Shown: positions 1-5,367 of the stretch, piece by piece | How the letters are laid out: the number at the start of each line of letters is the position of its first letter | Position numbering within the stretch: the first letter of the stretch is position 1 | Origin: Mycobacterium sp. | GTDB taxonomy: Bacteria; Actinomycetota; Actinomycetes; Mycobacteriales; Mycobacteriaceae | Assembly: GCA_025965815.1 (NCBI GenBank) | Contig: JAOPWF010000330.1 | Coordinates: 1-8,872, forward strand | DNA: 8,872 bases | Direction: 5' to 3' | Notes under the pieces: model-generated | Seen by the model: only the letters and a program-made list of their open reading frames with translations | Database searches by the model: none | Told to the model about the DNA's origin: nothing | Made by a program: the position numbers and the translations under genes

Positions 1-308
1 GGAACTGCCACGTCGATATCGCCACGGACCCGCCCGCCGCCGATCCGACTCCAATTCTCGTTGCGCACCATCTCCAGATCCCCACGGTGCAACTGGGTCA
101 CCAGTTTTGGTAGCCGGTCGCGGAGCAAGCCGAGGGTGATAGCCACCGTCACTGCGCCGCTCGCATCGATGATCAACGAAGTCAACGTGGCGGTACCACC
201 GCCGAACATGGCCAGCCTCGCCCGCCAGTACTCCCCGTCGCCGAACGCCGAGAGGATTTGGTCAACGGTGGCCGGGGATTCAACCGACAAGTCGAACGTA
301 CTCGGCAT
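1..308 (-). CDS. DUF2505 domain protein, C-terminus cut by the left edge
   Basis: About 102 N-terminal residues are present, beginning MPSTFDLSVESPATVDQI, and the frame stays open to the window edge. The pattern (FDLS, then a 'VDQILSAFGDGEYWRARL' helix, a 'GGGTATLTSL' strand, a buried alternating strand 'VTVAITLGL', and 'IGGGRVRGDIDVAVP') fits the DUF2505 family, small actinobacterial proteins of the START/Bet v 1-like fold. The fold makes a hydrophobic cavity, but I know of no defined ligand, so the function is unknown. I chose the ATG at 308; an in-frame ATG at 329 would add seven residues (MSVALAA), and neither has a clear ribosome site. The gene diverges from the SRPBCC gene at 407, which belongs to the same broad fold class. 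Family call is from recognition of the pattern, not a search. Confidence 0.8.
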   Translation of the reverse strand, partial: MPSTFDLSVESPATVDQILSAFGDGEYWRARLAMFGGGTATLTSLIIDASGAVTVAITLGLLRDRLPKLVTQLHRGDLEMVRNENWSRIGGGRVRGDIDVAV

Positions 309-406
309 AGCCGCCAACGCTACCGACATCGGGCCGGCAGCGCGTCTCTCTTGGCAGACCTGGCGTAACCGCTCCGATGGTCACGCCTCGGTGCGATCAT
401 TGACTG
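309..406. promoter_or_regulatory. Divergent intergenic gap, no clear promoter
   Basis: These 98 bases lie between two divergently transcribed genes and must hold at least one promoter for each. I see no pair of -35 and -10 boxes with proper spacing on either strand. A TTGGCA at 351-356 lacks a convincing -10 partner, and TTGACT at 400-405 is too close to the ATG at 407 to serve that gene as a normal -35. Leaderless transcription, common in mycobacteria, would fit the missing ribosome sites. Confidence 0.3.
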
Positions 407-838
407 ATGGACAAACGACATCGATCGGTTGACGGATCTTCCACGTCTTCTGCACCGGCAGAGATGGTTTGGGAGGTTTGGACCAACCCGTCGGAGTGGC
501 CCGGAGACGTCATCGAGCAGGGCGCTGTCGACGGCGATTTCGCTGTCGGGTCGAAGGTCACCGTGAAGGTAAAGGGCGGCGTGAAGACCACATCCACCCT
601 CGCCCGTGTCGATCCGCCGACGATATGGACCTCCGTCTCGAAGTTCCCAGGGCTGACGCTGACGTACGAGCATGTGATCGAACCTGCCGGTGACGGAACG
701 GTATTGACCGAGCGGGTCATCATGACGGGGCTGTTCGCCGGTCTTTTCGACCGAATGACGCGCACTAAGCTCGAGGAGACCTTCACCGCTGTGACTGCGG
801 ACATCGCACGCCTCGCGGAGTCCCGTCTGCCGAGCTGA
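407..838 (+). CDS. SRPBCC family protein (polyketide cyclase/dehydrase-like)
   Basis: A 143-residue protein of the usual length for a single SRPBCC (START-like) domain. An N-terminal helix region carries 'APAEMVWEVWTNPSEWPGDV' (about 16-35), followed by alternating strands: 'GDFAVGSKVTVKV' (43-55), 'STLARVDPPTIWTSVS' (63-78), 'LTLTYEHVIEP' (83-93) and 'GTVLTERVIMTG' (97-108). A long C-terminal helix follows (about 112-141). This is the classic helix-grip order, which binds a hydrophobic ligand in a cavity. The ligand and any enzymatic activity are unknown. The ATG at 407 has no ribosome site just upstream, so a leaderless transcript is possible. It converges on the DoxX-like gene with only 22 bases between the stops. 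The domain call is sound; the role is not defined. Confidence 0.82.
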   Translation: MDKRHRSVDGSSTSSAPAEMVWEVWTNPSEWPGDVIEQGAVDGDFAVGSKVTVKVKGGVKTTSTLARVDPPTIWTSVSKFPGLTLTYEHVIEPAGDGTVLTERVIMTGLFAGLFDRMTRTKLEETFTAVTADIARLAESRLPS

Positions 839-849
839 GTGCACTCAGC
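834..849. terminator. 16-base perfect palindrome between convergent genes
   Basis: GCTGAGTGCACTCAGC is a perfect palindrome that includes the TGA stop of the SRPBCC gene (836-838) and ends 11 bases before the stop of the DoxX-like gene on the other strand. As RNA it can fold into a 6-bp stem with a TGCA loop in either direction, so a short bidirectional terminator is plausible. There is no T-run on either side, and the stem is short, so a protein-binding operator is an alternative. A further CTCAGC at 860-865 could compete for the same left arm. Confidence 0.35.
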
Positions 850-860
850 CAATATGAAGC

Positions 861-1220
861 TCAGCCTGGAAGTAGCGAGATGTGGCCCACGAGGACGAAC
901 GCGGACAGGATGAACACCACGATCGCCAGCACCATCTCTTTGAGAGGGTCACCGACACGTCGGTGGTAGATCACGGCACCGACCAGCAACAGCAGGAGTC
1001 CCGTTGCGGTGGCAATTCCCAAGGGCGGCCAGAACAATCCGCCGACGAGACCGACGACGGCAGCCCATTGGCACCAGCCGATGAAGCGAGTCAGCGCCGT
1101 TGAGAGGTGAAGGTGAGCGGCGTTCTTGCGGGCATCCCCCACGAAGAAGACGTTCAGGAATCCGGCGACCGCCATGAAAATTGCCAGACCGATCGACACG
1201 ACGATGACGGCAATCTGCAT
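861..1220 (-). CDS. DoxX-like four-helix membrane protein
   Basis: A 119-residue protein that is almost entirely hydrophobic, with four predicted membrane helices at about 3-26, 46-65, 67-87 and 95-116. A short polar stretch, 'VGDARKNAAHLHLS', follows helix 1, and a loop 'HRRVGDPLKEM' precedes helix 4. Length, helix spacing and the 'FIGWCQWAAVVGLVGG' segment fit the DoxX-like family (DoxX_2 type), small integral membrane proteins whose biochemical role is mostly unknown. The start is well supported: a purine-rich GAGAGGAAA sits a few bases upstream of the ATG at 1220. It appears to be a single-gene unit, with a gap of more than 370 bases before the PE-PPE stop. Confident on membrane topology, moderately confident on family. 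Confidence 0.78.
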   Translation of the reverse strand: MQIAVIVVSIGLAIFMAVAGFLNVFFVGDARKNAAHLHLSTALTRFIGWCQWAAVVGLVGGLFWPPLGIATATGLLLLLVGAVIYHRRVGDPLKEMVLAIVVFILSAFVLVGHISLLPG

Positions 1221-1527
1221 TGGGTTTTCCTCTCAGCAGCCTTGTCTCTTAGCTGATTTCCAGCCACGCTGTAGTCCGGTTTCATGCGCAGACCGCACGC
1301 GGCCAGTCCTCCGACTCGAAAGTCTTCTTGGCAACCAGCGGTGTTCGCCTCCCATGGTGTCCTGACTTTGCTTCTCAATAAGGCGGCACTAGATCACTGT
1401 CAATATTTCCAGAGGACATCTCTCCGACATGCGGAATCGTTGGACCTGAAGTGTTTCACGTATGCCGCCTTCGAAGGGTTGAACACAGGTTGACGCTAAG
1501 GGCGCCCGCCATTCTCGCGCGCAACGC
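1221..1527. other. Gene-free stretch upstream of the DoxX-like gene
   Basis: About 300 bases with no frame on either strand that looks protein-coding. Its short frames have no recognisable motif or good ribosome site. Apart from the candidate promoter at 1375-1403 I see no repeats, tRNA-like folds or insertion-sequence ends. It lies downstream of the PE-PPE terminator hairpin and upstream of the DoxX-like gene, so it is probably a long leader and promoter region. Confidence 0.4.
1375..1403 (-). promoter_or_regulatory. Candidate promoter for the DoxX-like gene
   Basis: Read on the minus strand, a perfect TTGACA (1403-1398) is followed after 17 bases by TATTGA (1380-1375). The -35 and the spacing are ideal for a housekeeping sigma factor, but the -10 matches only its first three positions and lacks the conserved final T. 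If used, it would give a leader of roughly 150 bases in front of the DoxX-like gene. Offered as the best candidate in this gap. Confidence 0.3.
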
Positions 1528-1565
1528 CAGCTGCCCGCCACCGCGGTTTCGGTGGCGGGCAGCTG
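1528..1565 (-). terminator. Strong hairpin terminator of the PE-PPE gene
   Basis: Arms 1528-1543 and 1550-1565 are perfectly complementary over 16 bp, G+C-rich, with a 6-base loop. It begins 28 bases beyond the PE-PPE stop codon in the direction of transcription. No T-run follows, which matches the stem-only terminators common in mycobacteria. On the plus strand there is no upstream gene within several hundred bases, so its job is most likely to end the PE-PPE transcript and shield the DoxX-like gene from read-through. Confidence 0.8.
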
Positions 1566-1593
1566 CGCGCAAGCGAAAGGTCAGCCGTCGTTA

Positions 1594-3264
1594 CTAGGCT
1601 GCCGGTTCGCTTGCTGCCGGTTGGCCTGCCGGGGCTGCCGGTTCGCCTGCCGGGGCTACCGTGCTGCCACCTGCTGGCTTCGGGGTAAGTGCACCAGTTA
1701 TCGCTGCCACCGTACCGGTCACCACGCCGTTGATCGCAGTGGTGATGGCGTTGACACCGGGCAGCGAAGGCGACCCACCGATCGGCCCGCGAATCATATT
1801 CGTCTTCACCGGCTCAGTGGTCGTCTTTGGAGTTACCGGGGTCAACGTCGGCTGAGTGGTCGCCTGAATGTTAACGGCTGGATCGGCAGCCGGAGTCTTT
1901 TCACTCACGTCGGCTACAGGGTGCTTTTCAGCCAGGAAATTGTTTTCACTCCAAGCCGGCTTTTCAGGTAAGGCCTGCTTTTCAGCCTTGGCGACCTCTT
2001 CAACCGGCTTCGGTGGGGCCAGCTCTGTAGCCGCTGCCATCTGGCCAACTCTTGACCCTGACGGCGCTATCGATGGCGAGACCTGGGTCGCATTGAGCGC
2101 TGCGAGCGCAGCCGAGGTTTGCGCCAAACCTGCTGCGATCGCGTGAATGTCAGTTGCCCACTGGGACGGCCCCGGCATCAGCTGGAGAGTTACCGGCGTT
2201 GCGGAATAGGTCCCTCCGTTGGCAGGCCGGTCGTAGGCGGTTTCGATGATGGCCCGCAGCAGCGGATCCAATGCCGTCACCACTTCTTGCGGCACGCCCA
2301 TGGCGAGCAGCGGCTGGGTGAGCGGCAACTGGCCTGGCTGGTTCTTGATTACCACATCGGTTACGTTGCCGTTCCTGGTAACGATGTATCCATGCGCAGG
2401 ATCGTTCTCCGCCAACGTCACATCGGCCTGATCGACCTTGCCGTCATTATTCAGATCGAGATTGACGTCTTTATAGTAGCCGTTGTGCACATATATGAAG
2501 CCCATGGCTGTGTTGGCCCATGCCACTGGGTTGAGCACGTATTTGGGCACGTCGGACGCGCCGTCGTACTGCTTGCTGATCTGGATGATCTGAGGCGAGT
2601 TCGGGTCCGTGCTGGGATTGGTCGAGGCTCCGAAACTGAGACCAACCAAGGGTAGGTAGGCACCTGCCGGAAGCCGCGCCCAGAGGCCACCGTCGTTACG
2701 AGCCCCGTTGCCCACCAACACGAATGTGACGTTGGTTAGGTCTACGTCTGGCTCACCCGGGGCGTTCGTGGCGTTCTCGTGTTGAATCTGTTTGATGACG
2801 TCGGAGGCGGCATTGGCGCCTTGCGAATAGCCGACGACATAGATCGGGTCACCGGCTACGTAAGTCGGATCCGCCTGCGCGTCTTTGATGGCCTGGATGG
2901 TCAACCTCGTCGCTTCTGCTTTGGACGCGTCATAGGTTGGATCGGTGAGCCCCGTGAGCACGCCGAAGCTTCTGGAATAATCGATGAAGACGTTCTTGTT
3001 ACCGGTTGTGCAGGTGCCGGTCGGGCATTGGTTGAATTTCCCGGCGAGGGTGTCCTTCATTCGGTCAGGCGCTTGGTTATTGCCGGTGGGAATGATGTCT
3101 TTGGTGCCGTCGATGAAGATGGTGGTGGCCATCAGGCTCACAGCGGGCGCAGGGCCGCCGGTGGCATACGCGAAGCCGAAGAGGCTCACAACTTCCAGAG
3201 CCAGGCCGGCGGTCACATATGACGCAACCCTCTTGTTCTTACGTACTGTTCGATGATTCCCCAC
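1594..3264 (-). CDS. Secreted PE-PPE domain serine hydrolase with Pro/Ala-rich tail
   Basis: A 556-residue protein. A basic stretch (RTVRKNKR, 5-12) and a hydrophobic segment (about 13-35, with an AYA peptidase-like site at 32-34) mark a signal peptide or anchor. The hydrolase domain (about 42-345) has the start 'ATTIFIDGTKD', the nucleophile elbow GYSQG (145-149, Ser147), a likely acid in 'QYDGASDVP' (Asp234 or Asp238) and His260 in 'YVHNGYY', the cutinase-like alpha/beta arrangement of PE-PPE domains. No PE or PPE helical domain precedes it. Cys80 and Cys85 could form a disulfide. An EF-hand-like loop lies at 270-281. Residues 395-556 are low complexity, rich in Pro, Ala, Thr, Glu and Lys. 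The start is GTG with AAGGAA upstream. Family members are known as esterases, and some (Chp1/Chp2 in M. tuberculosis) are acyltransferases in trehalose glycolipid assembly. The substrate here is unknown. Confidence 0.88.
   Translation of the reverse strand: MGNHRTVRKNKRVASYVTAGLALEVVSLFGFAYATGGPAPAVSLMATTIFIDGTKDIIPTGNNQAPDRMKDTLAGKFNQCPTGTCTTGNKNVFIDYSRSFGVLTGLTDPTYDASKAEATRLTIQAIKDAQADPTYVAGDPIYVVGYSQGANAASDVIKQIQHENATNAPGEPDVDLTNVTFVLVGNGARNDGGLWARLPAGAYLPLVGLSFGASTNPSTDPNSPQIIQISKQYDGASDVPKYVLNPVAWANTAMGFIYVHNGYYKDVNLDLNNDGKVDQADVTLAENDPAHGYIVTRNGNVTDVVIKNQPGQLPLTQPLLAMGVPQEVVTALDPLLRAIIETAYDRPANGGTYSATPVTLQLMPGPSQWATDIHAIAAGLAQTSAALAALNATQVSPSIAPSGSRVGQMAAATELAPPKPVEEVAKAEKQALPEKPAWSENNFLAEKHPVADVSEKTPAADPAVNIQATTQPTLTPVTPKTTTEPVKTNMIRGPIGGSPSLPGVNAITTAINGVVTGTVAAITGALTPKPAGGSTVAPAGEPAAPAGQPAASEPAA
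1597..1657. repeat. Imperfect repeats encoding the PE-PPE C-terminal PAA/PAG tail
   Basis: The 14-mer GGCTGCCGGTTCGC occurs at 1597-1610 and again at 1633-1646, with a close variant between them. CTGCCGGGGCT also recurs, diverging at its end. On the coding strand these give repeated EPAA, PAG and QPAA units at the very end of the protein. Such a tract is prone to slippage, so tail length may vary between strains. Confidence 0.6.
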
Positions 3265-3291
3265 AGCGTTTCCTTACCCCTGATCGTGGAA

Positions 3292-3314
3292 GTGGGCTAA
3301 CAGACTGAGCCCAC
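3292..3314 (-). promoter_or_regulatory. Hairpin in the 5' leader of the PE-PPE gene
   Basis: GTGGGCT (3292-3298) and AGCCCAC (3308-3314) form a perfect 7-bp stem with a 9-base loop. It ends 27 bases upstream of the GTG start of the PE-PPE gene, just ahead of its ribosome site, so it would be part of the message leader. It could stabilise the transcript or act as a protein-binding site. No larger riboswitch-like fold is evident. Confidence 0.4.
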
Positions 3315-3403
3315 ACGCCAAGCAGCGTAGCGCCTCTACACGCAGCACCGTTACATTTTCGCTACCTGATCTTCCGCGAGGCAAAAAATGTGCCCGCGAA
3401 TTT

Positions 3404-3419
3404 ATTTGCGATGGCAAAT
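3404..3419. promoter_or_regulatory. Operator-like inverted repeat ATTTGC-N4-GCAAAT
   Basis: A perfect 6-bp inverted repeat around GATG in an A+T-rich pocket, about 140 bases upstream of the PE-PPE start and 425 bases upstream of the monooxygenase start. The size and symmetry suit a dimeric helix-turn-helix repressor. The half-site word GCAAA recurs nearby. No regulator gene is in the window to pair with it. Confidence 0.4.
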
Positions 3420-3445
3420 CCCACTGCTAACCACGCCTGCGCCTG

Positions 3446-3487
3446 TGCGCGATATCTGGTAGTTGGCAAACTCCTGCATGTCGCGCA
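3446..3487. repeat. Symmetric nested inverted repeat
   Basis: The outer arms TGCGCGA (3446-3452) and TCGCGCA (3481-3487) are complementary. Eight bases inside each arm lie AGTT (3461-3464) and AACT (3469-3472) around a GGCA loop. The whole is a 42-base element with a 7-bp stem, an 8-by-8 internal loop and a 4-bp inner stem. The right arm can also pair with GCCTGCGC at 3435-3442 through GCGCAGGC at 3483-3490. It may be a structured RNA or a DNA-binding site. Confidence 0.35.
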
Positions 3488-3691
3488 GGCAAGCTGCAAA
3501 GTCTATCTTCCAGAAGCTGATATACGGTCGTTGTAGTGCTGATTTCCAGATCTATTCCGAGGTGTCCGTCAGCACCAACACGTGGTCGCCGGATCCACTG
3601 GCAAACCAACGAAGGGAACCGCAAATACGTGACCGGACTGCCACGGCAGGGCACGCAGAATGACGACTCGGAATCCGACTCCTTGATGATT

Positions 3692-3701
3692 CAAATATTT
3701 G
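3692..3701. promoter_or_regulatory. A+T-rich palindrome upstream of the monooxygenase
   Basis: CAAATATTTG is a perfect 10-base palindrome about 145 bases before the monooxygenase start. A second small inverted repeat, TTGA-N4-TCAA (3683-3694), overlaps its left end. The pair could be an operator or part of a promoter. Confidence 0.3.
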
Positions 3702-3844
3702 CCGACACGGGCGACGCGGCGGCATGATCGACGTCCTCGCGAGTACAACGCCATCAACAAGAGCAAAGCCGGCGCGCCCGGATTGTTTCCCGCACTGTCT
3801 CGTCCTCTTGCACCACTTCGAACCTCTTGTGCAGGTACGGTGTG

Positions 3845-5326
3845 ATGGTGGGTGCGGAGCAACTAGACGCCATCATTGTGGGGGCCGGCTTCGGCGGGAT
3901 GGGCGCGGCGATCCAGCTCAATCGCCTCGGATACCACAACATCGCGATCCTCGATCGCGAGGATGACTTGGGCGGAACCTGGTACGTCAACCATTACCCC
4001 GGGCTGGCTGTCGATATCCCGTCGACCACCTACTCCTATTGGTTCGAACCGAACCCATACTGGTCTCGGCTGCACGCGCCCGGTGAGGAGCTCCAGCGTT
4101 ACGCCGATCATGTAGCCGACAAATACAATCTCCGCCGCTACATGCGGTTCTCTACCACCGTCGAGGGCGCCCGCTGGGACGAGGACGCGCAGGTGTGGCG
4201 AGTCGCCCTCGCCGACGGGGAAACGCTGACGGCCCGGTTCCTGATCACCGCCACCGGGTATCTGTCGCAGCCCCGCATCCCGGATATCCCAGGCGTTAGT
4301 GGCTTCGGCGGCACGATGATTCACACCGCCAAGTGGGATGCCCGCCACCATCTCGACGGCCGCCGCGTCGGAATCATCGGAACCGGCGTGACGGCGGTGC
4401 AGTTGATTCCGGAACTGGCCGAAAAGGCATCGGAGCTGACCGTGTATCAGCGCACGCCGATCTGGGTGGTACCCAAGGTGGACTTTCCCATCCCTCCTGC
4501 GGTCCAACAGCTGTTCGCCCGGTTCCCGCTGATCCAGCGCCTCCTGCGATTGGTAACGGACGCTCTCGCGGAATTGGGGGTTTCCACCGCCGTGCTGCAC
4601 TACAAGCATCCCGGGCGCTTCAACAATGCCGCGGCGAGATTCTCGCGAATGCACATCTTCATGTCTGTCCGGGACAAGTCGCTGCGTCGGAAACTCACTC
4701 CGGAGTACGACTTCGGCTGCAAGCGCACGACATTCAACAATGACTACTATCGGACGTTGACGCGGCCGCACGTCCGGCTGGAGACCGCAGGGATCGACCG
4801 GATCGAACCCGACGGCATCGTCACCAACGACGGCCACAAGTCAGTCATCGACACGCTGGTGCTGGCGACCGGTTTCGACCTGTGGGACGCCAATTTCCCG
4901 GCGATCGAGGTGGTCGGCCGCGATGGCCGGAATCTCGGTAAATGGTGGCGTGAGAACCGATTCCAGACCTACGAAGGCGTCTCCGTTCCGTACTTCCCCA
5001 ACTTCTTGAACCTGGCACGTCCATACGCCTTCACCGGGGCGTCGTTCTTCACCATGATGGAGTGCCAGATGCGGCATATGGACCGACTGTTCGGTGAGGT
5101 GCGCCGTCGCGGGAGCAGCACGTTCGAGGTCACCGATGAAGCGAATGCGCGCTATTTCAAGAGTATTTCCGAACGGCTCGGTGACATGGTGTACTTCGGA
5201 GGCAACTGCGCCTCATCTCGGTCCTACTATTTCCGTGGGGATGCGACGATCGTGCGCCCCAGCTCCAGGCGGAAGGCGATTGGCGAGTCGACGCGATTCC
5301 CGTTGACCGACTACGCATTCACTTGA
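3845..5326 (+). CDS. FAD/NADPH-dependent monooxygenase, Baeyer-Villiger type
   Basis: A 493-residue flavoprotein. An FAD-binding Rossmann motif GAGFGGMG sits at 13-20, followed by 'DLGGTWYVNHYPG' (about 41-53), which is typical of class B flavin monooxygenases. The Baeyer-Villiger fingerprint, of the form F-x-G-x-x-x-H-T-x-x-W-D, is FGGTMIHTAKWD with Phe154, His160 and Trp164. The second, NADPH-binding motif is GTGVTA (179-184), and the C-terminal ATG-type motif is LVLATGF (338-344). Such enzymes insert oxygen next to a ketone or oxidise sulfur or nitrogen, using FAD and NADPH in the cytosol. Mycobacteria carry many, including the EthA group. The ATG at 3845 has AGGTA eight bases upstream; an in-frame TTG at 3827 and GTGs at 3842 and 3848 are alternatives. 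It converges on the methyltransferase gene with a 41-base gap. The substrate is unknown; oxidation of a polyketide from the neighbouring locus is only a guess. Confidence 0.9.
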   Translation: MVGAEQLDAIIVGAGFGGMGAAIQLNRLGYHNIAILDREDDLGGTWYVNHYPGLAVDIPSTTYSYWFEPNPYWSRLHAPGEELQRYADHVADKYNLRRYMRFSTTVEGARWDEDAQVWRVALADGETLTARFLITATGYLSQPRIPDIPGVSGFGGTMIHTAKWDARHHLDGRRVGIIGTGVTAVQLIPELAEKASELTVYQRTPIWVVPKVDFPIPPAVQQLFARFPLIQRLLRLVTDALAELGVSTAVLHYKHPGRFNNAAARFSRMHIFMSVRDKSLRRKLTPEYDFGCKRTTFNNDYYRTLTRPHVRLETAGIDRIEPDGIVTNDGHKSVIDTLVLATGFDLWDANFPAIEVVGRDGRNLGKWWRENRFQTYEGVSVPYFPNFLNLARPYAFTGASFFTMMECQMRHMDRLFGEVRRRGSSTFEVTDEANARYFKSISERLGDMVYFGGNCASSRSYYFRGDATIVRPSSRRKAIGESTRFPLTDYAFT

Positions 5327-5367
5327 TCCAGATTGACCCGGCGCCATCCCGGTCTGTCGGCCGGCCC
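5327..5367. other. Convergent gap between monooxygenase and methyltransferase
   Basis: The 41 bases between two stop codons contain the palindrome GGCCGGCC (5360-5367) and short CCGG repeats, but I find no stem longer than 4-5 bp with a sensible loop and no T-run. Termination may rely on Rho or on overlap of the transcripts. Confidence 0.3.

Larger units (their letters stand above)
3265..3844. other. Long divergent regulatory region, no convincing gene
   Basis: About 580 bases between the PE-PPE gene (minus) and the monooxygenase (plus). It is visibly more A+T-rich than the genes. Short open frames of 63-97 codons exist on both strands, overlap one another, and show no recognisable domain or good start region, so I do not call them. 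It does hold several inverted repeats (3292-3314, 3404-3419, 3446-3487, 3692-3701) and eight copies of GCAAA/TTTGC between 3381 and 3702. I could not identify a clean -35/-10 pair for either flanking gene. A decayed gene cannot be excluded. Confidence 0.45.

Noticed and set aside
2119..2655. A 178-codon open frame on the plus strand
   Set aside because: Antisense to the PE-PPE catalytic domain, with no recognisable domain.
3427..3663. Short frames of 66-75 codons on both strands in the long divergent gap
   Set aside because: They overlap each other, lack good ribosome sites and show no motif. One could be a gene remnant, but I see nothing to prove it.
3863..4837. A 324-codon open frame on the minus strand
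   Set aside because: It lies wholly antisense inside the monooxygenase, whose cofactor motifs are intact, and its residues (rich in Arg, Gly, Asp and Val without hydrophobic pattern) look like a high-G+C shadow.
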